A program made the translations under genes and the position numbers. A DNA stretch of 5,428 nucleotides, taken from contig JASKZU010000192.1 of assembly GCA_030147455.1 (NCBI GenBank), forward strand, positions 1 through 5,428, written 5' to 3'. The stretch is from Planococcus sp. (in: firmicutes). Its GTDB lineage: Bacteria; Bacillota; Bacilli; Bacillales_A; Planococcaceae. The notes beneath the pieces are model-generated. The model saw only the letters and a list, made by a program, of their open reading frames with translations, was not told the origin of the DNA and ran no database searches. Positions 1 to 5,428 of the stretch are shown here, in pieces; positions within the stretch are counted from its first letter, which is position 1; each line of letters opens with the position of its first letter.

Positions 1-47
1 ACGAAATATGGTTAGATAGAAGAGAAGTTCAGAAAAGAATGAGAATT

Positions 48-53
48 GGAGTG
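48..53 (+). promoter_or_regulatory. ribosome binding site of fumC
   Basis: GGAGTG lies six bases before the ATG at 60. It falls inside the region that would be coding if the upstream ATG at 39 were used, and so decides the start in favour of 60. Confidence 0.75.
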
Positions 54-59
54 AATGGA

Positions 60-1442
60 ATGCAGTATCGTACAGAAAAAGACACGATCGGTGAAATTCA
101 AGTCGAAGCTGACAAAATGTGGGGAGCGCAAACGCAGCGCAGCGTCCAAAACTTTGCAATCGGAACCGAGCGCATGCCGCATGAAGTGGTCATGGCGTTT
201 GCCCAATTGAAAAAAGCAACAGCAAAAGCAAACCACAAACTTGGCAAAATGTCTGACGCGAAAATGCAGGCCATCGAAGCGGCTGCAAACGAAGTGATCG
301 ATGGCAAATGGAACGATCATTTTCCGCTCGTCGTCTGGCAGACCGGAAGCGGCACTCAATCTAATATGAACATGAACGAAGTATTGGCACGGCGCGGAAA
401 TGAAATTTTAGCTGAACAAGGTTCAGACGAAACCCTTCATCCAAACGACGATGTCAACATGTCCCAAAGCTCGAACGATACATACCCGACAGCTATGCAT
501 GTAGCTGGGGTTTTAGCGGTAAATGAACAATTGGTTCCAGCAGTGCAAAAGCTGAAAGCGACGCTGGATGAAAAAGCACAAAAGTTTGATGACGTGATCA
601 AAATCGGCCGTACGCACCTTCAAGATGCAACGCCGCTCACGTTGGGCCAGGAAATCAGCGGATGGCGCCATATGCTCGAGAAAAGCGAACGCATGATCAA
701 AGAAAGCGTCGAACATATGCGTGAATTGGCAATCGGCGGAACAGCAGTCGGTACCGGCATCAATGCAGATCCGAAATTTGGCGGCTATGTAGCGGAATTT
801 ATTGCAGAAGCGGTCGGCACGGAATTCACATCAGCCCAAAACAAATTCCATGCACTGACGAGCCATGATGAAATGGTTTACGTGCACGGTGCGGTTAAAG
901 CGCTGTCTGCGGATGCCATGAAAATCGCCAATGATGTTCGCTGGCTTGCAAGCGGCCCGCGCAGCGGCATCGGTGAGATTACGATTCCGGCAAACGAGCC
1001 GGGCAGTTCGATCATGCCAGGCAAAGTCAACCCGACGCAAAGCGAAGCATTGACGATGGTTGCCGTTCAAGTCATGGGCAATGATGCGGCCATCGGATTT
1101 GCGGCAAGCCAAGGGAACTTTGAATTGAATGTCTTTAAACCGGTTATCGCCTATAACTTCCTGCAATCAGTTCGATTGTTGACGGATTCGTTGATTTCAT
1201 TTAACGATAATTGTGCAATCGGCCTTGAAGCGAATTTGGATGTAATTGAAAATCACGTGAAAAATTCACTGATGCTCGTGACATCGCTCAACCCGCACAT
1301 CGGTTATGAAAAAGCCGCAGCGATTGCAAAGCAAGCGCATAATGAAGGAACGACCTTGAAAGAATCGGCTGTAAAAAGCGGCCATTTAACAGCTGAACAG
1401 TTTGACGAGTGGGTCCGCCCGGAAAACATGGTAGGCAAATAA
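60..1442 (+). CDS. fumC: class II fumarate hydratase (fumarase C)
   Basis: Catalyses the reversible hydration of fumarate to L-malate in the TCA cycle; class II enzymes are cytosolic, iron-independent homotetramers. The 460-residue product matches the usual length. Family landmarks are intact: SGTQSNMNMNEV near residues 97-108, the S-S-N substrate-binding triplet at 137-139, the G-R-T-H-L-Q-D segment with the catalytic-relay His at 186, and the superfamily signature GSSIMPGKVN at 315-324, which holds the catalytic loop serine plus Lys322 and Asn324. These sit two positions before their E. coli FumC equivalents. An in-frame ATG at 39 would add seven residues, but the ATG at 60 is preferred: GGAGTG lies five to six bases upstream and the protein then starts MQYRTEKDT, as in relatives. 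The Bacillus orthologue is called citG. It is alone on its transcript downstream, being followed by a terminator; its promoter is not identifiable in the 59 bases available. Confidence 0.97.
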   Translation: MQYRTEKDTIGEIQVEADKMWGAQTQRSVQNFAIGTERMPHEVVMAFAQLKKATAKANHKLGKMSDAKMQAIEAAANEVIDGKWNDHFPLVVWQTGSGTQSNMNMNEVLARRGNEILAEQGSDETLHPNDDVNMSQSSNDTYPTAMHVAGVLAVNEQLVPAVQKLKATLDEKAQKFDDVIKIGRTHLQDATPLTLGQEISGWRHMLEKSERMIKESVEHMRELAIGGTAVGTGINADPKFGGYVAEFIAEAVGTEFTSAQNKFHALTSHDEMVYVHGAVKALSADAMKIANDVRWLASGPRSGIGEITIPANEPGSSIMPGKVNPTQSEALTMVAVQVMGNDAAIGFAASQGNFELNVFKPVIAYNFLQSVRLLTDSLISFNDNCAIGLEANLDVIENHVKNSLMLVTSLNPHIGYEKAAAIAKQAHNEGTTLKESAVKSGHLTAEQFDEWVRPENMVGK

Positions 1443-1444
1443 TC

Positions 1445-1477
1445 AAGCAGCCGGGGAAATTTTCCCGGCTGTTTTTT
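1445..1477 (+). terminator. intrinsic terminator after fumC
   Basis: A GC-rich hairpin starts just after the fumC stop codon. The left arm CAGCCGGG (1448-1455) pairs exactly with CCCGGCTG (1464-1471). A G-T and an A-T pair extend the stem inward to a four-base loop, AATT. Six T residues follow (1472-1477), and the A-A-G before the left arm can pair with the start of the T run. This is a classical Rho-independent terminator reading on the + strand, and it separates fumarase transcription from the genes downstream. Confidence 0.93.
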
Positions 1478-1491
1478 GGTGGAACAAGGAA

Positions 1492-1505
1492 TTTCATGTA
1501 TGAAA
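1492..1505. promoter_or_regulatory. candidate operator: 14-bp perfect palindrome
   Basis: TTTCAT-GT-ATGAAA is a perfect inverted repeat with six-base arms and a two-base centre. It lies in the spacer between the fumC terminator and the Dph6-like gene, where a promoter for that gene would be expected. No T run follows, so it is not a terminator. I do not recognise it as the site of a named regulator, and no convincing -35/-10 pair can be placed around it. A palindrome of this size could arise by chance. Confidence 0.25.
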
Positions 1506-1568
1506 AGAGAAATAAAAGTAGAAGCGGGCAAGAAACATGGCCTGAGTATTCGATAAAAGAGGTGCAGC

Positions 1569-2231
1569 ATGCAGAAATCATTTATCACATCATGGAGCGG
1601 CGGAAAAGACTCAGCTCTGGCGTTTTACCGCGCAGTTCAACAAGGACATGTGCCGATTGCACTGTTCACGATGTTTGAAGAAGACGGACAGTATTCAAAA
1701 TCACATGGATTTCAAAAGCAAATCGTTGAAGCGCAGGCGCAGCGTATGGGCCTGCCGCTGGTTATCGGCGAATCGACTTGGGAAAGCTATGAGCAGGAAT
1801 TTCTCGCCCACCTGAAGAAATTCAAAGAACAAGGCATCGAAATGGGCGTATACGGCGATATCGATTTGGAGGACCATCGTTTATGGGTCGAGAAAGTCAG
1901 CGGTCATGCAGGCATCGATGTATTGCACCCGCTTTGGCAAGAGCCGCGCCGTTCGCTTTTAGCAGAGCTGGTCGATGAGGAATTTCAGGCTGTCATTACA
2001 ATCGTGGATACAAATCGTGTAGACGAACAGTTTTTGGGGCGCGTTTTTACGCATGAGTTGATTGAAGAGTTGGAAGCGCTCGGCATTGATGCCTGCGGCG
2101 AAGAAGGGGAGTTCCATACGATTCTTATAGACGGCCCGATTTTCGTCGAGCCGCTTCCTGTGGAATTTGGCGGCATTCAAAGAAACGGGCATTACGCCAT
2201 GCTTGATGTGAAACTTCAGCCAAGGGAGTGA
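1569..2231 (+). CDS. Dph6-like ATP pyrophosphatase (diphthine--ammonia ligase family)
   Basis: The 220-residue product belongs to the adenine nucleotide alpha-hydrolase (PP-loop) family that includes archaeal MJ0570 and eukaryotic Dph6, which uses ATP to amidate diphthine on elongation factor 2. The PP-loop S-G-G-K-D-S is at residues 10-15, close to the N-terminus as expected. A Y-G-D-I-D-L-E-D-H-R segment follows at 95-104, then L-H-P-L-W at 119-123, and the family-typical E-E-G-E-F-H-T-I-L-I-D-G-P at 178-190. The protein appears cytosolic, with no signal peptide or membrane segment. AAAGAGGTG (1556-1564) precedes the ATG at a slightly short distance. Bacteria have no diphthamide, so the automatic name diphthine--ammonia ligase is probably wrong for this protein; the safe statement is an ATP-dependent adenylating or amidating enzyme with unknown substrate. 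The following GNAT gene is translationally close-coupled, which suggests a shared function. Confidence 0.88.
   Translation: MQKSFITSWSGGKDSALAFYRAVQQGHVPIALFTMFEEDGQYSKSHGFQKQIVEAQAQRMGLPLVIGESTWESYEQEFLAHLKKFKEQGIEMGVYGDIDLEDHRLWVEKVSGHAGIDVLHPLWQEPRRSLLAELVDEEFQAVITIVDTNRVDEQFLGRVFTHELIEELEALGIDACGEEGEFHTILIDGPIFVEPLPVEFGGIQRNGHYAMLDVKLQPRE
2222..2228 (+). promoter_or_regulatory. ribosome binding site of the GNAT gene, inside the end of the Dph6-like gene
   Basis: AAGGGAG overlaps the last codons of the Dph6-like gene, whose TGA is at 2229-2231, and lies eight bases before the ATG at 2237. A GTG at 2228 is also in frame but overlaps this site and has no ribosome binding site of its own, so 2237 is chosen. 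The arrangement favours translational coupling. Confidence 0.7.
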
Positions 2232-2236
2232 TAAAG

Positions 2237-3229
2237 ATGATCCGATTCATCGGGATAGAAGACCAGCATATTCGCCAAATGTCCACGTTGCTGGCAAAGC
2301 GTCAGGAACGCGAAAGAAAAATCTTTCCGTATTTGCCTAGTCGCTTCGAGGAAATCGACGAAGCGGAAACCGTGATCCGGAAATTGCTGGACCGCCCATA
2401 TACAGGGGGCATCGTCGCAGTTCGGGGCATTGAGGTCACTGGATACTTGATTTATGAGTTCAAAGAAGAAGCCGAACGCGGCCGCTATGTATGGCTGGAC
2501 TATGAATCGATCGCAATCAGCGAGCATGAACATCCGCGGCTGCTGCGCTTGTTGTATGCAGACGCAGGGGCAGAGTGGATCAAGCATGGCTATTTCGAAC
2601 ATGTCCTGTTGGCTCCTCTCGGAGATGAAATGGTGTTTGAACAATGGCAGGATCAAGGATTCGCGTTCGAACAGAAATACGGTCTTTTATCACTGGATGA
2701 CTATGAGCCGAAAAACGGTGCCTTGCCGAAACTGCAGTTCCGCCAGGGCAGCAAGGAAGATGCGCCGCTGCTGAAGAAAATGGCGGTGTGGAACAGCATC
2801 CATCAGGCAGCCGCGCCTTCGTGGCATCCGATTACACGGGAAACGATGGACAGCGTCCGAAAAAGCTATGTTGCGTTGACAGAAGATCAAGAAGCCTATT
2901 TGTGGCTGGCGGATCAAGGCGAACAAATTGCGGGCTTTCATGTGTATTTTCGTAAGGAAAATGCATTGAGCCTGGTGACGCCGGATAATTGCGTGGAATT
3001 GCCGGCGGCTTCCATCAATCCGGATTTGCGCGGAAGAGGGGTCGGCCGTGCACTTGCCAACCATTGCTTTACCGAATTAAAAAAACAAGGCTATGATTAT
3101 ATATTTGCCGACTGGCACACGCCAAATCAGCTTGCCTCTTATTTTTGGCCGCGAATGGGATTCCAGCCGGTCATGGTGCGCATGATCCGGCATATCGACC
3201 CGCGTATTTCCTGGGCGCACGGACAATGA
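2237..3229 (+). CDS. tandem GNAT-fold N-acetyltransferase, substrate unknown
   Basis: The 330-residue protein is about twice the size of a single GNAT domain and reads as two. The N-terminal half (about 1-155) has the alternating strand-helix pattern of a GNAT fold, including G-G-I-V-A-V and V-T-G-Y-L-I-Y strands, but no clear acetyl-CoA loop, so it is probably degenerate. The C-terminal half starts near residue 166 (LQFRQGSKEDAPLL). It carries the strand I-A-G-F-H-V-Y-F, then the acetyl-CoA pyrophosphate loop L-R-G-R-G-V-G-R-A-L at about 264-273, and a late W-P-R-M-G-F-Q motif typical of GNAT C-termini. It therefore looks catalytically competent. The acceptor cannot be told from sequence; small molecules, antibiotics and protein N-termini are all possible. 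It starts five bases after the Dph6-like stop codon, and 69 bases separate it from ktrA. The protein appears cytosolic, with no membrane segment. Confidence 0.85.
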   Translation: MIRFIGIEDQHIRQMSTLLAKRQERERKIFPYLPSRFEEIDEAETVIRKLLDRPYTGGIVAVRGIEVTGYLIYEFKEEAERGRYVWLDYESIAISEHEHPRLLRLLYADAGAEWIKHGYFEHVLLAPLGDEMVFEQWQDQGFAFEQKYGLLSLDDYEPKNGALPKLQFRQGSKEDAPLLKKMAVWNSIHQAAAPSWHPITRETMDSVRKSYVALTEDQEAYLWLADQGEQIAGFHVYFRKENALSLVTPDNCVELPAASINPDLRGRGVGRALANHCFTELKKQGYDYIFADWHTPNQLASYFWPRMGFQPVMVRMIRHIDPRISWAHGQ

Positions 3230-3298
3230 AGAAACAAGCGAGAACAGAAAGATCAACTTGGCGTTATTAACAGCTCAAGCAAACTGGGAGAGAATTAG

Positions 3299-3955
3299 AT
3301 GAAAAAGCAATTTGTTGTGATTGGACTCGGAAGATTCGGAACCAGCGTGTGCAAAGAATTGTACCGGCTCGGCCATGACGTGCTGGCCATCGACATGGAC
3401 CCAGCGCGCGTGGAGGCCGTACATGATTACGCGACGCAGGCGGTCGTGGCGAATGCTATAGACGAGGTCGCCTTGAAGAATTGGGGAGTCCGGAATTTTG
3501 AACAAGCCGTCGTCGGAATTGGCGACAACCTGCAGACCAGTGTATTATGCACATTGATGCTCAAGGAACTCGGCATCCCGACGGTCTGGGTCAAGGCGCG
3601 CGACCAGCAGCACCGGCTCGTATTGGAGCGCGTCGGAGCCGATCGCGTGATCCAGCCCGAGAGTGAAATGGGCATCCGCATCGCCCACCACATGGATTCT
3701 GAAAAAGTTGTCGATTATATTGACTTGTCAAAAGACTATAGCATCCTCGAACTGACGGCTTCGCAAAAACTAGATGACCGTTCATTGCTGGATTTGAACA
3801 TCCGTGCAAAATACAATTGCACGATTCTTGCGTTCAAGCGCGGGGAAGAAGTCAATGTCGCACCGCTGCCGGACGACCGGGTCATGAAAGACGATGTACT
3901 CGTCGTGATGGGTCACCGCGAAGATTTAAAACGCTTTGAGGAAAAAGGAATCTAA
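3299..3955 (+). CDS. ktrA: KtrA-type RCK regulatory subunit of a K+ uptake system
   Basis: A cytosolic gating ring protein that, in this family, assembles as an octamer on the membrane subunit KtrB or KtrD and opens K+ uptake according to bound ATP or ADP. The 218-residue length fits KtrA/KtrC (about 220). An N-terminal RCK Rossmann domain (about 4-125) has G-L-G-R-F-G at 9-14 and the ribose-binding acidic residue Asp32 at the end of strand two (A-I-D-M-D). The C-terminal RCK_C/TrkA_C domain (about 135-218) includes D-L-N-I-R-A-K-Y at 165-172; in related KtrA proteins this domain binds cyclic di-AMP, which inhibits uptake. Wording such as R-L-G-H-D-V-L-A-I-D and V-M-G-H-R-E-D-L-K-R-F-E resembles KtrA more than KtrC, but the distinction is from memory. 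GGGAG (3286-3290) precedes the ATG by eight bases. No ktrB lies beside it in this window, and the 69-base gap upstream is too short for the ydaO-type c-di-AMP riboswitch found before ktrAB in Bacillus. Confidence 0.9.
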   Translation: MKKQFVVIGLGRFGTSVCKELYRLGHDVLAIDMDPARVEAVHDYATQAVVANAIDEVALKNWGVRNFEQAVVGIGDNLQTSVLCTLMLKELGIPTVWVKARDQQHRLVLERVGADRVIQPESEMGIRIAHHMDSEKVVDYIDLSKDYSILELTASQKLDDRSLLDLNIRAKYNCTILAFKRGEEVNVAPLPDDRVMKDDVLVVMGHREDLKRFEEKGI

Positions 3956-3976
3956 AGACAAAGCAAATCGATTTAC

Positions 3977-3985
3977 GGGAAGGGG
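3977..3985 (+). promoter_or_regulatory. ribosome binding site of the universal stress protein gene
   Basis: A purine-rich GGGAAGGGGG-like run ends ten bases before the ATG at 3996, a rather long spacing. A closer ATG at 3988 is in another frame. The reading frame is also open back to 3936, inside ktrA, but that start would add 20 residues that are not part of the family fold. Confidence 0.55.
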
Positions 3986-3995
3986 GCATGGAGAA

Positions 3996-4415
3996 ATGTA
4001 CAATAAAATATTGCTGGCAGCAGACGGTTCAGGTCATTCGCTTCGAGCAGCAAAAGAAGCGGTAAAGCTTGCTGGCGAGTCGAAGAATGCAGTAGTTACT
4101 GTCGTATTTGTCGCCGATCATGATAACGCCAAAACCGAAGTGCTTCACAGCGGCAGTTCTGCGGAACTGGATTTTCAGCGCCGTAAAAAATTGCAGCCTA
4201 TTGAAGAATCGCTGGCAGCTGCACAGCTCGAATACCGGATGGAAATTCTCCACGGCACACCGGGTCCGTCCATTGTGGATTTTGCCAATAAAGGCGCATT
4301 TGACGTAGTGGTCATCGGCAGCCGCGGCTTGAATTCGCTGCAGGAAATGGTGCTTGGCAGCGTGAGCCATAAAGTAATCAAACGAGCAGAATGTCCCGTG
4401 TTGGTAGTCAAATAA
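3996..4415 (+). CDS. universal stress protein, UspA family, ATP-binding type
   Basis: A 139-residue single-domain Usp protein, of normal length, expected to form a cytosolic dimer. It opens with MYNKILLAADGS, where Asp10 is the conserved acidic residue at the nucleotide pocket. It ends with the full ATP-binding signature G-x2-G-x9-G-S: Gly108, Gly111, Gly121 and Ser122, followed by S-H-K-V and the closing strand C-P-V-L-V-V-K. This places it with the nucleotide-binding subgroup (UspFG/MJ0577-like) rather than the non-binding UspA subgroup. Family members support survival under stress and sometimes sense nucleotides, but the specific role is unknown. It starts 40 bases after ktrA with no terminator between, so co-transcription is likely. 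This adjacency suggests a link with potassium or energy status, as an inference only. Confidence 0.92.
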   Translation: MYNKILLAADGSGHSLRAAKEAVKLAGESKNAVVTVVFVADHDNAKTEVLHSGSSAELDFQRRKKLQPIEESLAAAQLEYRMEILHGTPGPSIVDFANKGAFDVVVIGSRGLNSLQEMVLGSVSHKVIKRAECPVLVVK

Positions 4416-4440
4416 CGCGGCGCGCAGGAATCGTAAAAAA

Positions 4441-4446
4441 AGGGAG
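4441..4446 (+). promoter_or_regulatory. ribosome binding site of the MFS gene, fixing a GTG start
   Basis: AGGGAG lies six bases before the GTG at 4453, ideal spacing. The first in-frame ATG comes only at about residue 71, beyond the first two membrane helices, so GTG must be the start. Confidence 0.8.
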
Positions 4447-4452
4447 AAACAA

Positions 4453-5428
4453 GTGAAAAATACTGCGCCTATCCAGACACCGTTTTACTACGGTTGGGTC
4501 ATTGTCGGAGTTTCGGCTTTATCGTACTTTTTTTCAGGGCCTGGCCAAACATTTTCGAACGCTATCTTTATTGATTACTATATCGAGGAATTCGGCTGGA
4601 GCCGTTCGACGGTTTCAGGCATCTACTCAGCCGCCACACTGCTCGCCGGGTTTTTGATTTTTATGGTTGGGCGGCTGTTCGACAGCCAAGGAGCACGGAA
4701 GATGGCCGTTATCATTTCCGTTTTGCTTGGGCTGGCCTGCTTGTTCAATGGGTTGATCGTCAATACGCTTATGCTGTTTGTTGGATTTTTTCTGATTCGA
4801 TTGCTTGGCCAAGGATCGATGTCGCTCACGCCTAAAGCGCTTGTGCCCCAGTGGTTTGTCGCGAAAAGGGGACGGGCGATGAGTGTGGCGGCTCTTGGGG
4901 CCATGCTCGGCTCTGCCGTTTTTCCGCTGCTCAACGTCTGGCTGATTGAAACATTCAGCTGGCGCATCGCCTGGGCCATGCTCGGTGCTGCGGTCTTATT
5001 GTTGTTTACGCCGTTTGCCTTTTGGCTGATTCGCAACAAGCCGGAAGATATCGGACTGCGTCCTGACGGGGAAGTGGTAAATTCGGGGGCTGGAGACCAA
5101 AAGAGTTTGTCTGCAGAAGTAAGCTGGACCGTCAAGCAAGCACAAAAAACCCGTTCGTTTTGGCTGCTGCTGTTTTGCGTGGCGACGCCTGCACTGGTGA
5201 ACACGGGCATTACGTTTCACCTTGTATCGATTTTTTCACAGCAGTCGCTGACGCCCGAAGCAGCAGCAACGGTCTTGAGCTTAATGGCGGTCATCGGTTT
5301 TCCCGTCACGTTTTTGGCCGGCTATTTACTGGATAAAATTGAAGTGCGTTGGATGCTTGTCGCCTTGTTTGCAGGGGAGATTGCGTTTATCTTGCTGCTT
5401 CAGCAAGCGACCGTCTTATCAATGGCGA
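4453..5428 (+). CDS. MFS transporter, OFA/monocarboxylate-type, 3' end missing
   Basis: An inner-membrane secondary transporter cut by the right edge; about 325 residues are present of an expected 400-430. It starts at GTG with VKNTAPIQTPFYYGWVIVG; the Y-Y-G-W-V-I-V entry to helix 1 is typical of the oxalate/formate antiporter and monocarboxylate-transporter-like MFS branch. Predicted helices fall near residues 13-35, 53-73, 84-103, 105-128, 145-165, 170-192, 236-257, 270-292 and 299-318. The MFS motif A, G-R-L-F-D-S-Q-G-A-R-K (73-83), follows helix 2. A hydrophilic loop at about 195-233 separates the two halves, with the family-typical N-K-P-E-D-I-G-L-R-P-D at its start. The reading frame is open with no break to the edge. 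The substrate is likely a small organic anion but is not determinable here. It starts 37 bases after the universal stress gene with no terminator between them, so it may be co-transcribed. Confidence 0.9.
   Translation, partial: MKNTAPIQTPFYYGWVIVGVSALSYFFSGPGQTFSNAIFIDYYIEEFGWSRSTVSGIYSAATLLAGFLIFMVGRLFDSQGARKMAVIISVLLGLACLFNGLIVNTLMLFVGFFLIRLLGQGSMSLTPKALVPQWFVAKRGRAMSVAALGAMLGSAVFPLLNVWLIETFSWRIAWAMLGAAVLLLFTPFAFWLIRNKPEDIGLRPDGEVVNSGAGDQKSLSAEVSWTVKQAQKTRSFWLLLFCVATPALVNTGITFHLVSIFSQQSLTPEAAATVLSLMAVIGFPVTFLAGYLLDKIEVRWMLVALFAGEIAFILLLQQATVLSMA

Noticed and set aside
12..359. Minus-strand open frame of 115 codons over the start of fumC
   Set aside because: It lies opposite highly conserved fumarase sequence, has Phe/His/Cys-rich composition typical of a shadow frame, and matches no family that I recognise.
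1476..1504. Possible promoter TTGGTG with TATGAA at 17-base spacing before the Dph6-like gene
   Set aside because: The -35 matches the consensus at only three of six positions and overlaps the terminator T run. It is too weak to call.
1409..1678. Plus-strand 89-codon frame spanning the end of fumC, the terminator and the start of the Dph6-like gene
   Set aside because: It runs through a strong terminator hairpin, overlaps two well-supported genes in another frame and has low-quality composition.
3263..3271. GTTATTAAC half-palindrome and possible -10 element before ktrA
   Set aside because: The arms are only four bases and no acceptable -35 element lies 16-18 bases upstream, so a promoter is not supported.
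3965..3974. Ten-base palindrome AAATCGATTT in the ktrA-usp gap
   Set aside because: It is short, AT-rich, has no spacer or flanking promoter elements, and is expected by chance at about this rate over the window.
3936..3995. Upstream extension of the universal stress gene, overlapping ktrA
   Set aside because: The extra 20 residues are charged and outside the Usp fold, and there is no ribosome binding site at 3936. The family begins at MYNKILLAADGS.
4623..5210. Long open frame (195 codons) on the minus strand
   Set aside because: It is antisense to a clear MFS coding frame with membrane helices and motif A. Its translation is Ser/Asn/Pro/Thr-rich with no recognisable domain and it lacks a convincing ribosome binding site.

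Overview
The window is a compact, single-strand stretch of a low-GC Gram-positive (Bacillota, Bacillales) chromosome. The pointers are purine-rich AGGGAG/GGAGTG-type ribosome binding sites, short gaps, a GTG start, and a KtrA-type potassium channel regulator together with a class II fumarase that read like Bacillales proteins. Base composition is close to balanced, and the protein wording fits a Planococcus/Planomicrobium/Sporosarcina-like member best. That family-level placement is an impression from the sequence, not a search result.

Layout, all on the + strand. (1) 60-1442: complete class II fumarase (fumC/citG), closed by a strong intrinsic terminator at 1445-1477. (2) 1478-1568: a short spacer with a perfect 14-bp palindrome (1492-1505) ahead of the next gene. 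(3) 1569-2231: a Dph6-like ATP pyrophosphatase/amidoligase-family protein. (4) 2237-3229: a tandem GNAT-fold protein whose ribosome binding site lies in the last codons of the Dph6-like gene. (5) 3299-3955: a KtrA-type RCK regulatory subunit of a K+ transporter, with no ktrB beside it here. (6) 3996-4415: a UspA-family universal stress protein with an intact ATP-binding signature. (7) 4453-5428: the first about 325 residues of a major facilitator superfamily transporter, starting with GTG and cut by the window edge.

Fumarase is an independent TCA-cycle unit because of its terminator. No terminator is visible after it, so 1569 to the right edge could be one transcript, but only the Dph6-like/GNAT pair shows tight coupling. 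KtrA and the universal stress protein may form a small ion-homeostasis/stress pair; this is inferred from adjacency only. There is no mobile element, CRISPR array, tRNA or rRNA. Most of the window is ordinary core genome. The most open biology is the Dph6-like/GNAT pair, because bacteria do not make diphthamide and the role of such proteins there is not settled.
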